A stretch of DNA of 64,000 bases from Azospirillum agricola (GTDB lineage: Bacteria > Pseudomonadota > Alphaproteobacteria > Azospirillales > Azospirillaceae): contig NZ_JAGINM010000024.1 of the NCBI RefSeq assembly GCF_017876095.1, positions 1 to 64,000 of the forward strand, given 5' to 3'. The position numbers and the translations under genes are program-made. Position 1 is the first letter of the stretch, and every line of letters begins with the position of its first letter. Positions 16,035-24,375 of this stretch are shown here, one piece after another. The notes under the pieces are model-generated. The model saw nothing but the letters and a program-made list of their open reading frames with translations. It was not told the DNA's origin and ran no database searches.

Positions 16035-16685
16035 TTACTTGGTGCCGAACATCCGGTCGCCAGCGTCGCCCAGGCCCGGCACGATGTAGGCGTTCTCGTC
16101 CAGATGGCTGTCGAGGGCGGCGGTGAAGACCTTCACGTCCGGGTGCGCCTCGTGGAAGCGGCGGACGCCCTCGGGTGCCGCGACCAGCGCCATGAAGCGG
16201 ATGTTCTCGTCCTCCACCCCGTGCCGGTTCAGAACGTCGCAGGCGTGGGCGGCCGAGTTGCCGGTCGCCAGCATCGGGTCGACCACGATGAACAGGCGGC
16301 CATCGGCCGGCGGCAGCTTCACCAGATACTCGTGCGGCTGCTTGGTGTCGTGGTCGCGGTAGAGGCCGATGTGCCCCTCGCGGGCCGACGGCACCAGCTC
16401 CAGCAACCCGGCCGACATGCCGAGCCCGGCCCGCAGCACCGGCACCACCGCCAGCTTCTTGCCCAGGATCACCGGCGCGTCCATCGGCTGCAACGGCGTG
16501 TCGATCCGCTCGGTGGTCAGCGGGATGTCGCGGGTCAGTTCGTAACCCATCAGCAGCGAGATCTCGCGCAGCAGGGTGCGGAAGCCGCCGGTCGAGCGCT
16601 TCTTGTCCCGCATGTGGGTCAGCTTGTGCTGGATCAGCGGGTGATCGAGGATGAACAGGTTGGGGTATTCGGGCTGGGTGCGCAT
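16035..16685 (-). CDS. upp: Uracil phosphoribosyltransferase
   Basis: This 216-residue enzyme makes UMP from uracil and PRPP (pyrimidine salvage, cytoplasm). The N-terminal HPLIQHKLTHMRDK and the RTLLREISLLMGYE segment are family hallmarks. The PRPP-binding loop is VDPMLATGNSA, and the uracil-binding end carries YIVPGLGDAGDRMFGT. Length is typical. The ATG at 16685 has a weak GGA upstream. It stands alone; the pyrimidine gene pyrF lies 2 kb away but is not in the same operon. Confidence 0.97.
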   Translation of the reverse strand: MRTQPEYPNLFILDHPLIQHKLTHMRDKKRSTGGFRTLLREISLLMGYELTRDIPLTTERIDTPLQPMDAPVILGKKLAVVPVLRAGLGMSAGLLELVPSAREGHIGLYRDHDTKQPHEYLVKLPPADGRLFIVVDPMLATGNSAAHACDVLNRHGVEDENIRFMALVAAPEGVRRFHEAHPDVKVFTAALDSHLDENAYIVPGLGDAGDRMFGTK

Positions 16686-16772
16686 GAAATCCGGCTTCCG
16701 GCTGGCGGGAGGTTGGACCCGATCCTAACCGCCCACCGCCCTGGAATCCAAGATGAGGAATCCGGGGCGCGC

Positions 16773-17696
16773 TTACGCCCGCGGCCGCGCCGGCTTCGAC
16801 GGAGCGGGATTCGCGGCGGCAGGCGGGCGGTCGACGCCGTGGCGGATCACGCGGTTGCGCCCGGCGTTCTTCGCCTGGTAGAGCGCGCGGTCGGCGCAGA
16901 CGATCAGCTCGTCCACCGACAGGTCCGGCTGCGCCTCGACCAGCCCGAAGGAGGCGGTGACCGGGATCGCCCGCCCGTCCGGCAGCAGCACCGGCGATTC
17001 CATCAGGTCGATCCGCAGCCTCTCGATGACGGCGAAGCCCTCCGCCATCTCGGTTTCCTTCAGGCAGACCAGGAACTCCTCGCCGCCCATGCGGAAGGCC
17101 TCGTCGAAGCTGCGCACGCCCCGGCTGATGACGGCGGCGGTGGCGGCCAGCACGCGGTCGCCGATGTCGTGGCCGTAGGTGTCGTTGATGCCCTTGAACT
17201 TGTCGATGTCGGCGAGCGCGAGGCAGAAGCTCTGCCCGGTGCGGCGGTAGCGGCTGTGCTCGCGCTCCAGCGCCTCCAGCATGCCGCGCCGGGTGCGCAG
17301 GCCGGTCAGCGGGTCGAGCCCGGAGGCGGCGGCCCCGAAGGCGCGCTCCATCCGGCGCAGATGCAGGACGAACTCCTCGAAGCGGCCGACCACCGCCTCG
17401 TACTCCGCCTCGGTCGGGGTGTCGCCGTTGCCGGCCTTCAGCAGCACCAGCCGGGCCTGCCGGTGCATCTGCTCGTGCATCGTGGCCAGCTTCTGCACCG
17501 CCGGCTGGTGGACCAGATCGTCGCGGCTGGCCGCCGCGCACCAGGCGGCGAAGGAGGCCGGGGCCGAGGCCCGGTCGCCGCCCTGGCCGCCACGGTAGAA
17601 GGCGGCGCGGTGCCACTGGCCGATCCAGCGCAGATGCTCGTCGAGGATGACGCCCAGCATCTCGGTCGCGGGCGGGGAAGAGGTCGTTTCGCTCAT
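16773..17696 (-). CDS. Diguanylate cyclase with N-terminal CZB zinc-binding domain
   Basis: A 307-residue soluble protein. Residues ~15-85 match the chemoreceptor zinc-binding (CZB) fold, with spaced histidines in EHLRWIGQWHRA, VHQPAVQKLATMHEQMH and a Trp/Cys in FAAWC. The second half is a GGDEF domain that makes c-di-GMP. It has LADIDKFKGINDTYGHDIGD, an active-site GGEEF in RMGGEEF, and a product-inhibition site RSFD five residues before it. The order CZB-GGDEF is that of E. coli DgcZ, whose activity is repressed by zinc. ATG 17696 is preferred because AGG lies nine bases upstream; ATG 17705 is possible. Confidence 0.88.
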   Translation of the reverse strand: MSETTSSPPATEMLGVILDEHLRWIGQWHRAAFYRGGQGGDRASAPASFAAWCAAASRDDLVHQPAVQKLATMHEQMHRQARLVLLKAGNGDTPTEAEYEAVVGRFEEFVLHLRRMERAFGAAASGLDPLTGLRTRRGMLEALEREHSRYRRTGQSFCLALADIDKFKGINDTYGHDIGDRVLAATAAVISRGVRSFDEAFRMGGEEFLVCLKETEMAEGFAVIERLRIDLMESPVLLPDGRAIPVTASFGLVEAQPDLSVDELIVCADRALYQAKNAGRNRVIRHGVDRPPAAANPAPSKPARPRA

Positions 17697-17768
17697 GGAC
17701 GCCATCCTAGCCGACGCGGCGGGTCAAGACCATGCAACCAAGATAAGCCAAACAATTCGCCTCAAATC

Positions 17769-18266
17769 CTACATCGTCTCGCGTTCCGGCTGGATCAGGA
17801 CCAGCAGGACGATGCCGATGAAGGTGAAGAAGATGTGGGCGCTGCGCTGTCCGTTCCAGGTGGCGGACTGCCACATGGCGAACCATTCGCCGCCGATCGT
17901 CACGAAACCGACGGTGTAAAGCAGGAAACCCGCCGTCAGCCCGAGGATGGCCAGCCCCTTGGCGCGGTCCTGCGCGACGCCGGTGTCGCGCAGCGCCCGC
18001 CCCAGCCGCCACACCCCGCCCCAGCACAGCGCCGCCGTCAGCATCTGCCAGCCGATGATCAGCCAGTAGGCGGCGTGGTGCAGCGCCGGGGATTCGATGG
18101 CGCGGCCCATCAGGGCCGGGCTCTTGAAGGTCGTGTCCATGGTCAGGACATGCTGGACGAAGGCGAGGTTCGATCCGTAATCGGCGATGTTGCCCCACGC
18201 CACCAGCGTGAAGAACAGCGCCACCGCGGCGACCAGCGACAGGCGGGCCAGCCGCAGCGGCGTCAC
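17769..18266 (-). CDS. DUF2165 membrane protein
   Basis: A 165-residue protein with four predicted membrane helices, beginning LSLVAAVALFFTLVAWGNI. Conserved-looking features are NIADYGSNLAFVQHVLTMDTTF, the central AAYWLIIGWQM, and GEWFAMWQSATWNGQ, the pattern of the DUF2165 family (function unknown, inner membrane). The start is a GTG at 18266 that overlaps the trpF stop by four bases (GTGA), so it is translationally coupled to trpF. The pyrF-trpF-DUF2165 order is therefore one unit, although trpB/trpA, frequent neighbours of trpF, are missing. Confidence 0.8.
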   Translation of the reverse strand: MTPLRLARLSLVAAVALFFTLVAWGNIADYGSNLAFVQHVLTMDTTFKSPALMGRAIESPALHHAAYWLIIGWQMLTAALCWGGVWRLGRALRDTGVAQDRAKGLAILGLTAGFLLYTVGFVTIGGEWFAMWQSATWNGQRSAHIFFTFIGIVLLVLIQPERETM

Positions 18267-18907
18267 AGCGCGGCGGCCGCGCTCAGGAAGGCGCGGACCA
18301 GCGCCGGATCCTTGTGGCCCGGCCGGTCCTCGACCCCGGAGGAGACGTCGAGTTCGGTGGCCCCGGTGACGCGCACCGCCTCGGCGACATTCTCGGGCGT
18401 CAGCCCGCCCGACAGCATCCAGGGCTTGGGCCAGGAGCGTCCGGCCAGCAGCGTCCAGTCGAAGGCGATGCCGTTGCCGCCCGGCAGCGCCGACACCTTG
18501 GCCGGCGGCTTGGCGTCGAACAGCAGGCGGTCGGCGACCTCGGCGAACTCCAGCGCGGCCGTCAGATCCTCCGGCCCGCCGACCTTGACCGCCTTCATCA
18601 CCGGGATCTGGTAGCGCGCCCTGACCTCGGCGATGCGGCGGGGGTTCTCCTTGCCGTGAAGCTGGATCAGGTCGAGCGGCACCTGGGAGACGACATGCTC
18701 CAGGAACTCGTCGTCGGGATCGACGAACAGCCCGACCGAGCGCACGCCGGTCGGCACCAGCCGCGCCAGCTCCGCCGCCAGCGACGGCGCCACCGCGCGC
18801 GGGCTCGGCGGGTAGAAGACGAAACCGACGTAGCGCGCCCCGCCGGTGACGGCGGCGCGCAGGCTTTCCGGCTCGCTCAGTCCGCAAATCTTGGTGAGGA
18901 CGGTCAT
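18263..18907 (-). CDS. trpF: Phosphoribosylanthranilate isomerase
   Basis: A 214-residue TIM-barrel enzyme of tryptophan synthesis that isomerises N-(5-phosphoribosyl)anthranilate. The catalytic Cys8 lies in TKICGL and the catalytic Asp in LLFDAKPP. The phosphate-binding end has MLSGGLTPENV and LDVSSGVE. Length is normal. Its ATG overlaps the pyrF stop by four bases (ATGA) and its stop overlaps the GTG of the DUF2165 gene, so the three genes are coupled. Confidence 0.96.
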   Translation of the reverse strand: MTVLTKICGLSEPESLRAAVTGGARYVGFVFYPPSPRAVAPSLAAELARLVPTGVRSVGLFVDPDDEFLEHVVSQVPLDLIQLHGKENPRRIAEVRARYQIPVMKAVKVGGPEDLTAALEFAEVADRLLFDAKPPAKVSALPGGNGIAFDWTLLAGRSWPKPWMLSGGLTPENVAEAVRVTGATELDVSSGVEDRPGHKDPALVRAFLSAAAAL

Positions 18908-19617
18908 GCGGCTCCCTCGATTTCGGACAGGATGCGGCGGGCGGCGGCGGCGGGATCGGCGTCGCCGGTGATCGGGCGGCCGATGACCAGATGGTCGGCG
19001 CCGGCGGCGACCGCCTCGGCCGGGGTCATGAAGCGCTTCTGGTCGTTGGTGGCGGCCCAGACCGGACGGATGCCCGGCACCATCAGGATGAAGTCCGGCC
19101 CGCAGGCCGCGCGCAGCAGCGCCACCTCGGCGGGCGAGCAGACGACGCCGTCGATGCCCGACTCCCTGGCCAGCAGGGCCAGCCGCTTGACCTGCTCGGC
19201 GACCGGGGTCGCCTGCCCCACCGTCTCCAGGTCGCCCTCGTCGAGGCTGGTCAGCACGGTGACGGCGAGGATCTTCGGGCGGTTCGCCCCGCCGCTGGCC
19301 GCCGCCTCGGCCGCCGCGCGCATCATGGCGCCGCCGCCCGACGTGTGGATGGTCATGAAGGCCGGCTTCAGCGGCAGCGCCGAGCGGATGCCCGACGCCA
19401 CCGTGTTGGGGATGTCGTGCAGCTTGAGGTCGAGGAACAGCGGCGGCCCGTCCTCCCCGATCACGGCGCGGACCCCGGCGGGCCCCTGGGCGATGAAGAA
19501 TTCGAGCCCCAGCTTGATGCCGCCGACGGAGCCGTTCACCTGCGCGGCGATCCGGCGGGCGCTGTCGATCTCGGTGGTGTCCACGGCGCAGAAGATGCGC
19601 GAGGCGGGCGACGTCAT
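18904..19617 (-). CDS. pyrF: Orotidine 5'-phosphate decarboxylase
   Basis: A 237-residue TIM-barrel enzyme that decarboxylates OMP to UMP in pyrimidine synthesis. The catalytic Asp-Lys-Asp array is in LFLDLKLHDIPNT. The phosphate-binding end carries MVPGIRP and GADHLVIGRPI. The start MTSPASRIFCAVD at 19617 has GGAG 11 bases upstream; an upstream frame (from 19659) lacks a site. It heads the pyrF-trpF-DUF2165 unit, a pairing common in Rhodospirillales. Confidence 0.96.
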   Translation of the reverse strand: MTSPASRIFCAVDTTEIDSARRIAAQVNGSVGGIKLGLEFFIAQGPAGVRAVIGEDGPPLFLDLKLHDIPNTVASGIRSALPLKPAFMTIHTSGGGAMMRAAAEAAASGGANRPKILAVTVLTSLDEGDLETVGQATPVAEQVKRLALLARESGIDGVVCSPAEVALLRAACGPDFILMVPGIRPVWAATNDQKRFMTPAEAVAAGADHLVIGRPITGDADPAAAARRILSEIEGAA

Positions 19618-19740
19618 GGGGCTGCGGTCTCCAAACCCTGAAATATCACGGTCCGGCACCCTAGCAAGGGGGAGGTCGTTTCACCAGAGGGCTGAGCTGG
19701 CCTCACATCCTCCCGCCAATGTTCGTCAGGGGGTGGAATA

Positions 19741-19887
19741 TTTTTTGACACAGATGAACACAGATGGACACAGATGAAGATGATAGAAAAATATCAAAAT
19801 AACATTTTCCGCCACACACACTTAACCAGCATGGATCAGCGCATCTTATTTCATCTGTGTCTATCTGTGTTCATCTGTGTCAAAAAA
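19741..19887. repeat. Long inverted repeat of the GACACRGATGAACAC family (copy 2), MITE-like
   Basis: Two 37-bp arms (19741-19777 and 19851-19887) are inverted copies with one mismatch. Each starts with six T (or ends with six A) and contains GACACAGATGAACACAGAT. The 73-base centre is strikingly AT-rich for this genome. The arms are internally periodic: GACACAGATG, AACACAGATG and GACACAGATG follow one another every 10 bases. It lies between pyrF and the cyclodeaminase-like gene, and its ends and AT-rich centre look like an inserted element. No transposase frame is inside. Confidence 0.85.
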
Positions 19888-19901
19888 ACAAACCATCGCG
19901 A

Positions 19902-20858
19902 TCACCGGATCGAGTCGTTGTGCAGCACCATCTCCACCGCCAACTGCGCGGCGCAGAGGTCTTCCAGCGCGGTGCCGACCGACTTGAACAGCGTGATCTG
20001 GTCGTAATAGCGCCGCCCCGCCCGCTCGCCGCGCGTCAGGTCGTAGAGATCGCCGGCGATGTCGTCCTCCGACAAAATACCCGACCGCATCGGCTGCACG
20101 ATGTCGCCGGCCTCCTTGCAGGCGCCCTCGCGGGTGTCGACGAAGACGCGGGAGCGGCGGATGCACTCGTCGTCGGCCTCGCGCATCTCCGGCGTGAAGC
20201 CGCCGATCAGGTCGAGATGCTGGCCGGGCTGAAGCCACTCCCCCTTGATGATCGGATCCTTGGCCAGCGTGGCGCAGGTGATGATGTGGGCGCCGCCGAC
20301 CGCGCCCTGCAAATCGTCGGTCGCCTCGATCTTGAACTTCGGCCGGTGGAAGCGGGAGACGACCTTCTTCGCCTTCTCCAGGCTGCGCCCCCAGACCAGC
20401 ACCTGCTTGATCGGCCGCACCGCGACATAGGCCTCGATCAACTCCGGGGCGAGCGCCCCGGTACCGACGACCAGCAGGCGCGAGGCGTCGGGCTGGGCGA
20501 GGTAGGAGGCCGCCAGCGCCGAGGCCGCCGCCGTGCGCCGCTTGGTCAGGGCCGAGCCGTCGAGCAGCGCCTGCGGGATGCCGGTCTTGCCGTCCATCAG
20601 CAGATAGACGCCCTGCACCGCCGGCAGGTCCTGCGCGCCGTTGTCGGGAAAGACGGTGACGATCTTGACGCCGATCGACTGGTTGACCTGCCACGCCGGC
20701 ATCAGCAGCAAGGTGGCGTCGTGCTGACCATAGGTCTCGACCGTGTGGTGATGGCGCATCGGCACCTCCACCCCGGCCCGGAAGGTCTGCCGCATGCGCT
20801 CGATCAGCATGCGGTGGTGGAGAACGGACCTCAACTCGGCACCGGTGATGGTGCGCAT
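19902..20858 (-). CDS. Ornithine cyclodeaminase / mu-crystallin family protein
   Basis: A 318-residue Rossmann-fold protein of the OCD/mu-crystallin family. The N-terminal substrate domain has VPMRHHHTVETYG and GVKIVTVFPDNGAQDLPAVQG. The dinucleotide site is VVGTGALAPE (about 129-138), and the family's ITCATLAKDPIIKGEWLQPGQHLDLIGGF follows. Members act as cyclodeaminases, imine reductases or amino acid dehydrogenases, so the substrate cannot be fixed. GGGAGG lies five bases before the ATG at 20858. It is a single gene with the long inverted repeat just beyond its stop. Confidence 0.88.
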   Translation of the reverse strand: MRTITGAELRSVLHHRMLIERMRQTFRAGVEVPMRHHHTVETYGQHDATLLLMPAWQVNQSIGVKIVTVFPDNGAQDLPAVQGVYLLMDGKTGIPQALLDGSALTKRRTAAASALAASYLAQPDASRLLVVGTGALAPELIEAYVAVRPIKQVLVWGRSLEKAKKVVSRFHRPKFKIEATDDLQGAVGGAHIITCATLAKDPIIKGEWLQPGQHLDLIGGFTPEMREADDECIRRSRVFVDTREGACKEAGDIVQPMRSGILSEDDIAGDLYDLTRGERAGRRYYDQITLFKSVGTALEDLCAAQLAVEMVLHNDSIR

Positions 20859-20929
20859 GGGCGCCTCCCGACGGTGGACACCGCCGCCCGCGGCTGGGCG
20901 GCGGTGGGAGACCGGTCAATCCATGGCGA

Positions 20930-21328
20930 TCAGTGAACCGTGGGCGCGCTCCCCGTGGCGGCGGCCGGAACCGGCAGTCCGGCACCGCCGCCAACGGCGG
21001 GGCCGGAAACCGGGCGCGACAGCTCGGCCAGGCGCTTCTCGGCGGCGGCGGCGCGGGCCTGCGCCTCCTTCACCTCGCGCTCCAGGAACAGGACGCGGTT
21101 GCCCTCGCGCCGCGCGCGGCGGCGGTGGCGGCGCTGGGCGTTCCACACGACGAAGCCGCCGGCCAGGAAGCCGGCCAGCAGCGCCAGCAGGGCCGCCAGA
21201 TAGAGGGGGGCCTCCAGCGTGAAGGGCAACGGCCACAGCGCCCAGGTCACGACGTCGCGGTTGGACACCGCGAAGAGAACCGCGACCAGGGCGATGGGCA
21301 GGGTGACGATCCAGGACAGGTAACGCAA
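20930..21328 (-). CDS. LapA-type (DUF1049) inner-membrane protein, TTG start
   Basis: A 132-residue protein with two membrane helices (about 5-22 and 41-63) and a basic, then coiled-coil cytoplasmic tail (NRVLFLEREVKEAQARAAAAEKRL). This is the layout of LapA/YciS-type lipopolysaccharide assembly proteins. The only good start is TTG at 21328, with GGAGG about ten bases upstream. It follows ihfB by 55 bases on the same strand; the ihfB-lapA pairing is frequent in proteobacteria and supports the identification. Confidence 0.85.
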   Translation of the reverse strand: MRYLSWIVTLPIALVAVLFAVSNRDVVTWALWPLPFTLEAPLYLAALLALLAGFLAGGFVVWNAQRRHRRRARREGNRVLFLEREVKEAQARAAAAEKRLAELSRPVSGPAVGGGAGLPVPAAATGSAPTVH

Positions 21329-21383
21329 AGCGACGATTCCTCCACAAGGGCGGGCGGAGCGGCGGCCATGGGGAGGCTGGCGC

Positions 21384-21665
21384 TCAGTCCGTGTTCAACC
21401 GTTCCCGGAGCTGCTTGCCGGTCTTGAAGAAAGGGATGCATTTCTCGCCCACGTCAACCGATTCCCCGGTGCGGGGGTTGCGGCCGGTGCGCGCGTCGCG
21501 CCGCTTGATCGAGAAGGCGCCGAATCCCCGCAGCTCCACCCGGTCGCCGCGGGCCAGCGCCTCGGTGATCTCGTCGAAGATGGTGCCGACGATCTTCTCG
21601 ATGTCGCGCTGGTAGAGGTGCGGATTCCGTTCCGCCAGCCGTTGGATCAATTCCGACTTGGTCAT
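21384..21665 (-). CDS. ihfB: Integration host factor subunit beta
   Basis: A 93-residue HU/IHF-family DNA-bending protein. It starts MTKSELIQRLAERNPHL and has the family core FDEITEALARGDRVELRGFGAF. The DNA-inserting beta-arm contains GRNPRTGE with its intercalating proline. Length and the start TKSELI fit the beta subunit rather than alpha. The ATG at 21665 has AAGGGG about 13 bases upstream. The LapA-type gene follows. Confidence 0.95.
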   Translation of the reverse strand: MTKSELIQRLAERNPHLYQRDIEKIVGTIFDEITEALARGDRVELRGFGAFSIKRRDARTGRNPRTGESVDVGEKCIPFFKTGKQLRERLNTD

Positions 21666-21940
21666 GGCCGTCGACGTTTCCCCTTGCTTGCGGACGCGTT
21701 GATTGCCGATGCGCCGCTTGCGGCCAAGCGTGCCACCACGCCCCCGAACCGTCAAGCTAAGCCGTTATGGTAAAACATTTATTCCACGACGCGGCAAGGG
21801 TCGGGACGGAAGGCCCCCGCCGCGTCACGCCCGCGACGCGGCCCAGTGTCCGCAATTTCCGCCATGAATATCAACGGATTCTTGAAAGCAATCGCTGGAT
21901 TGCCGCAAAGGAAAACCGAAAAGGTCCGCCGGGCGCGGCT

Positions 21941-23218
21941 CTACGCGGCGCCCAGCCGGGTCCCCTCCAGGATGGCGTCGTCCAGCACCGCGGTGGAGCG
22001 GTCGCAGCCGGTCAGGTCGGCCATGGTCAGGTCGCTGCCCGCCATGTTCGTGCGCAGCAGCGACGCCCCGGCCAGCCGCGCCCGCACCAGCGAGGCGCGC
22101 ATCATCTTGGCTCCGGCGCTGATCAGCAGCATCCCCAGATTGGCGCCGTCGAGCTGGCAGTCGATCAGGATCGCCCGGTCGAGCTTGACGCCGCGCAGGT
22201 CGGCGCTGCGCAGGTCGGCGCTGCGCAGGTCGGCCCCGTCGAACTGCGCCGCCTGGAGCTGGGCGCCGCCGAGGCGGGCGTTGCGCAGCCGGGCGTTGGA
22301 GCCCTTGGCCAGCGTCAGGACCTTCCCCGACAGATCGGCCCCCTCCAGGTTCAGCCCGGTCAGGTCGAGCTGGTTGCCTTGCTTGCCGCCGGTGCCGAGC
22401 CAGAGCATGTGCTGCTTCAGCATGATGGCGAGCTGTTCGGCGGGCAGCGCCGGCATCTCGACGGCGGCCGGCTCCTCCTCCTCCGGTGCCGGCGGCGGCG
22501 GGGGCGGCGGCGGCTGGACGGCGGCGCGGGCGGCGTCCGCGTCGGTGCGGATGGCCTGCTCCAGGGCCTCCGCCTCGACCTGCGCGCCCTCCAGCTTGGC
22601 GCCGCGCAGGTCGGACCCGTTCAGGTCGGCGCCGCGCAGATCGGCGCCCGAGAAGTTGGCGCCGCGCAGGTCGGTGCGGTCGAGCCGGGCGCCCGACAGC
22701 CTGGTGTTGGTGAAGTCGGCCGATTTCGCGAAGCTGCCCGACAGCTTGGCCCGCGCCATGTCGGCGTTGGTCAGCCGGGCCGACGCCATGTCGGCCGGGC
22801 CGGGCTCGAAGCCGACCACCTTCAGCTCGCCGTCGCTGCTGCGGTTGACCATGCTGCCGTCGCGCAGGTCGACTTCGACCATGGCGGCGCCGTCCAGCGT
22901 GGCGCCGCGCACGTTGGCGCCGCGCAGGTCGGTGCGGAACAGCCGCGCCCCCGACAGGTCGGCCCCGCGCAGGTCGGCGCCGTAGAGGTCGGCGTGGTCG
23001 AGGATGGTGCCCATCAGGTTGGCGTCGCGCAGGATGGCGCCCGACAGATGCGCGCCGGTCAGGTCACGCCCCGCCAGGCTGAGGCCGGACAGGTCGAAGA
23101 AGGGCAGGTTGGCGCGGGCGCCGTTCGGCCGCCCCTCGGTGAAGCGGACGTGCCGCTCGCACACGCGGTCGAGCTGTTCCTGATTCAAGCGGACACGGGA
23201 TTTGCCGTCTTGCGCCAT
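21941..23218 (-). CDS. Pentapeptide-repeat protein, next to cheZ
   Basis: A 425-residue protein made mainly of pentapeptide repeats (A-D/N-L-x-x, for example GADLRGADLSGARLF) in two blocks: about 45-210 and 280-415. A Pro/Glu-rich linker (QPPPPPPPPAPEEEEPA) lies between them. Such repeats fold into a right-handed quadrilateral helix. In alphaproteobacteria, proteins like this are frequent beside chemotaxis genes, but the role is unknown. The ATG at 23218 lies six bases after the cheZ stop, so the two are co-transcribed. The N-terminal 35 residues are not repetitive. Confidence 0.88.
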   Translation of the reverse strand: MAQDGKSRVRLNQEQLDRVCERHVRFTEGRPNGARANLPFFDLSGLSLAGRDLTGAHLSGAILRDANLMGTILDHADLYGADLRGADLSGARLFRTDLRGANVRGATLDGAAMVEVDLRDGSMVNRSSDGELKVVGFEPGPADMASARLTNADMARAKLSGSFAKSADFTNTRLSGARLDRTDLRGANFSGADLRGADLNGSDLRGAKLEGAQVEAEALEQAIRTDADAARAAVQPPPPPPPPAPEEEEPAAVEMPALPAEQLAIMLKQHMLWLGTGGKQGNQLDLTGLNLEGADLSGKVLTLAKGSNARLRNARLGGAQLQAAQFDGADLRSADLRSADLRGVKLDRAILIDCQLDGANLGMLLISAGAKMMRASLVRARLAGASLLRTNMAGSDLTMADLTGCDRSTAVLDDAILEGTRLGAA

Positions 23219-23224
23219 CGGCCG

Positions 23225-24157
23225 TCACGCGAACAGGGCGTCGATGTCGGATTGCGAGATCTGTCCGCCGCCGTCCGACGGCTCCGGCGGAGGGGGTGGC
23301 GGAGGCGGCGCCTTCACAGGCGTCTTCGCGGGCGGCGGCGGGGGTGGAGGCGGCGCAGGCGGCGGGGCGGCGAAGGCCGGCTCCGCCCGCTCCAGCACGT
23401 CGGGCACGCTGTCGAACAGCGCGTCGATGGCGTCCTGGCTCACCTCCGGCCCGCCGAGCTGCGGCCCGTTCAGCAGATGCGCGTCGGGACGGGTGTCGCC
23501 GCTCTTGCGGTGCGAGGTGACGCCGTCCCCCGCCCCGCTGGCGGCGAGCCGCTCGACGCCCCAGATCTCGATCATCGTGTTCACGCGCTCCTCGATGTAG
23601 CGCAGCGTGTTCACGACCTTGGTGGTCCGCTGACCGGTGATGTCCTGGAAGGAGCAGGCGGTCATCACCTCGATGCACCACGCCTCGATCGCGTCGATCT
23701 GCTCGGCCAGATCGGGATCGGTGCGCGGCATCGACATGGTGATTTCCTGAATCTTCTCCGTCGCGTTCAGGATGTCGGTGGTGGCGCGCTCGGTCGCCGC
23801 GACGATCTCGTCCAGTTCGCCGGTGGCGGCCTCGATGCGGTTCGACCCGGTGTCGGTCGCCTTCAAGGCGGCGATGTCGCTGCGCGCCTCCTGCACCACC
23901 TGGGTGATGGCGGTCAGCTCCTGCTGGAAGCGCGAGTCGCCGCCGAAGGCGGACGGCGCCATGGGTGCCGCCCCGCCCAGCCGGTCGACCTGCCGTTCGA
24001 GCTGCTCGACCAGGCGCTGGAAATCGTCCGACGCGACGACCCGGCAGCGCCGGTCGCGCATGCGCAGGAAGGCGCGGCCGCGCGCCGACTGCGACAGCGC
24101 CTCCTCCATTTGCAGATACTCGTGCTCGGTCAATTCGAGCAGTGACCCGCCGCTCAT
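23225..24157 (-). CDS. cheZ: CheZ-family phosphatase of CheY-P with tandem tail motifs
   Basis: A 310-residue helical protein. The phosphatase helix is recognised by CSFQDITGQRTTKVV, which contains the Asp/Gln pair (D-x-x-x-Q) that attacks phospho-CheY in CheZ. A long coiled helix precedes it (RFQQELTAITQVVQEARSDI). The C-terminus is unusual: two nearly identical short motifs, SQDAIDALF and SQSDIDALF, are joined by proline-rich linkers and the second is at the extreme end. They resemble the CheY-P-binding peptide of FliM. The ATG at 24157 has a weak ribosome site. It is followed by the pentapeptide gene. Confidence 0.85.
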   Translation of the reverse strand: MSGGSLLELTEHEYLQMEEALSQSARGRAFLRMRDRRCRVVASDDFQRLVEQLERQVDRLGGAAPMAPSAFGGDSRFQQELTAITQVVQEARSDIAALKATDTGSNRIEAATGELDEIVAATERATTDILNATEKIQEITMSMPRTDPDLAEQIDAIEAWCIEVMTACSFQDITGQRTTKVVNTLRYIEERVNTMIEIWGVERLAASGAGDGVTSHRKSGDTRPDAHLLNGPQLGGPEVSQDAIDALFDSVPDVLERAEPAFAAPPPAPPPPPPPPAKTPVKAPPPPPPPPEPSDGGGQISQSDIDALFA

Positions 24158-24315
24158 CACCGTCAACCCGCCCAGCTCAATCCCGGCCGAAGGTCATAGC
24201 ACCGACCATCGCGAGTCGCCATCATGCCGCGAAATGGTTGACCGGACCTTTCCGCGCATCGCGTTTCCGCCCTTCGCAGCGGTGGCGGCGGTCGGTTATG
24301 ATCGCGGCCAACGGG

Positions 24316-24344
24316 CTTGAACGGCTTCTGTTTTTCTCCCAGAT
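24316..24344 (+). promoter_or_regulatory. Possible heat-shock-type promoter of the DegP-like gene
   Basis: CTTGAAC (24316-24322) and CCCAGAT (24338-24344), 15 bases apart, resemble an RpoH promoter (CTTGAAA, CCCCATnT). They lie 32 bases before the protease start. The -10 match is weak, so this is only a suggestion. Confidence 0.3.
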
Positions 24345-24375
24345 CAGCCCGGCCCACAACGGAGAGGACACATTC

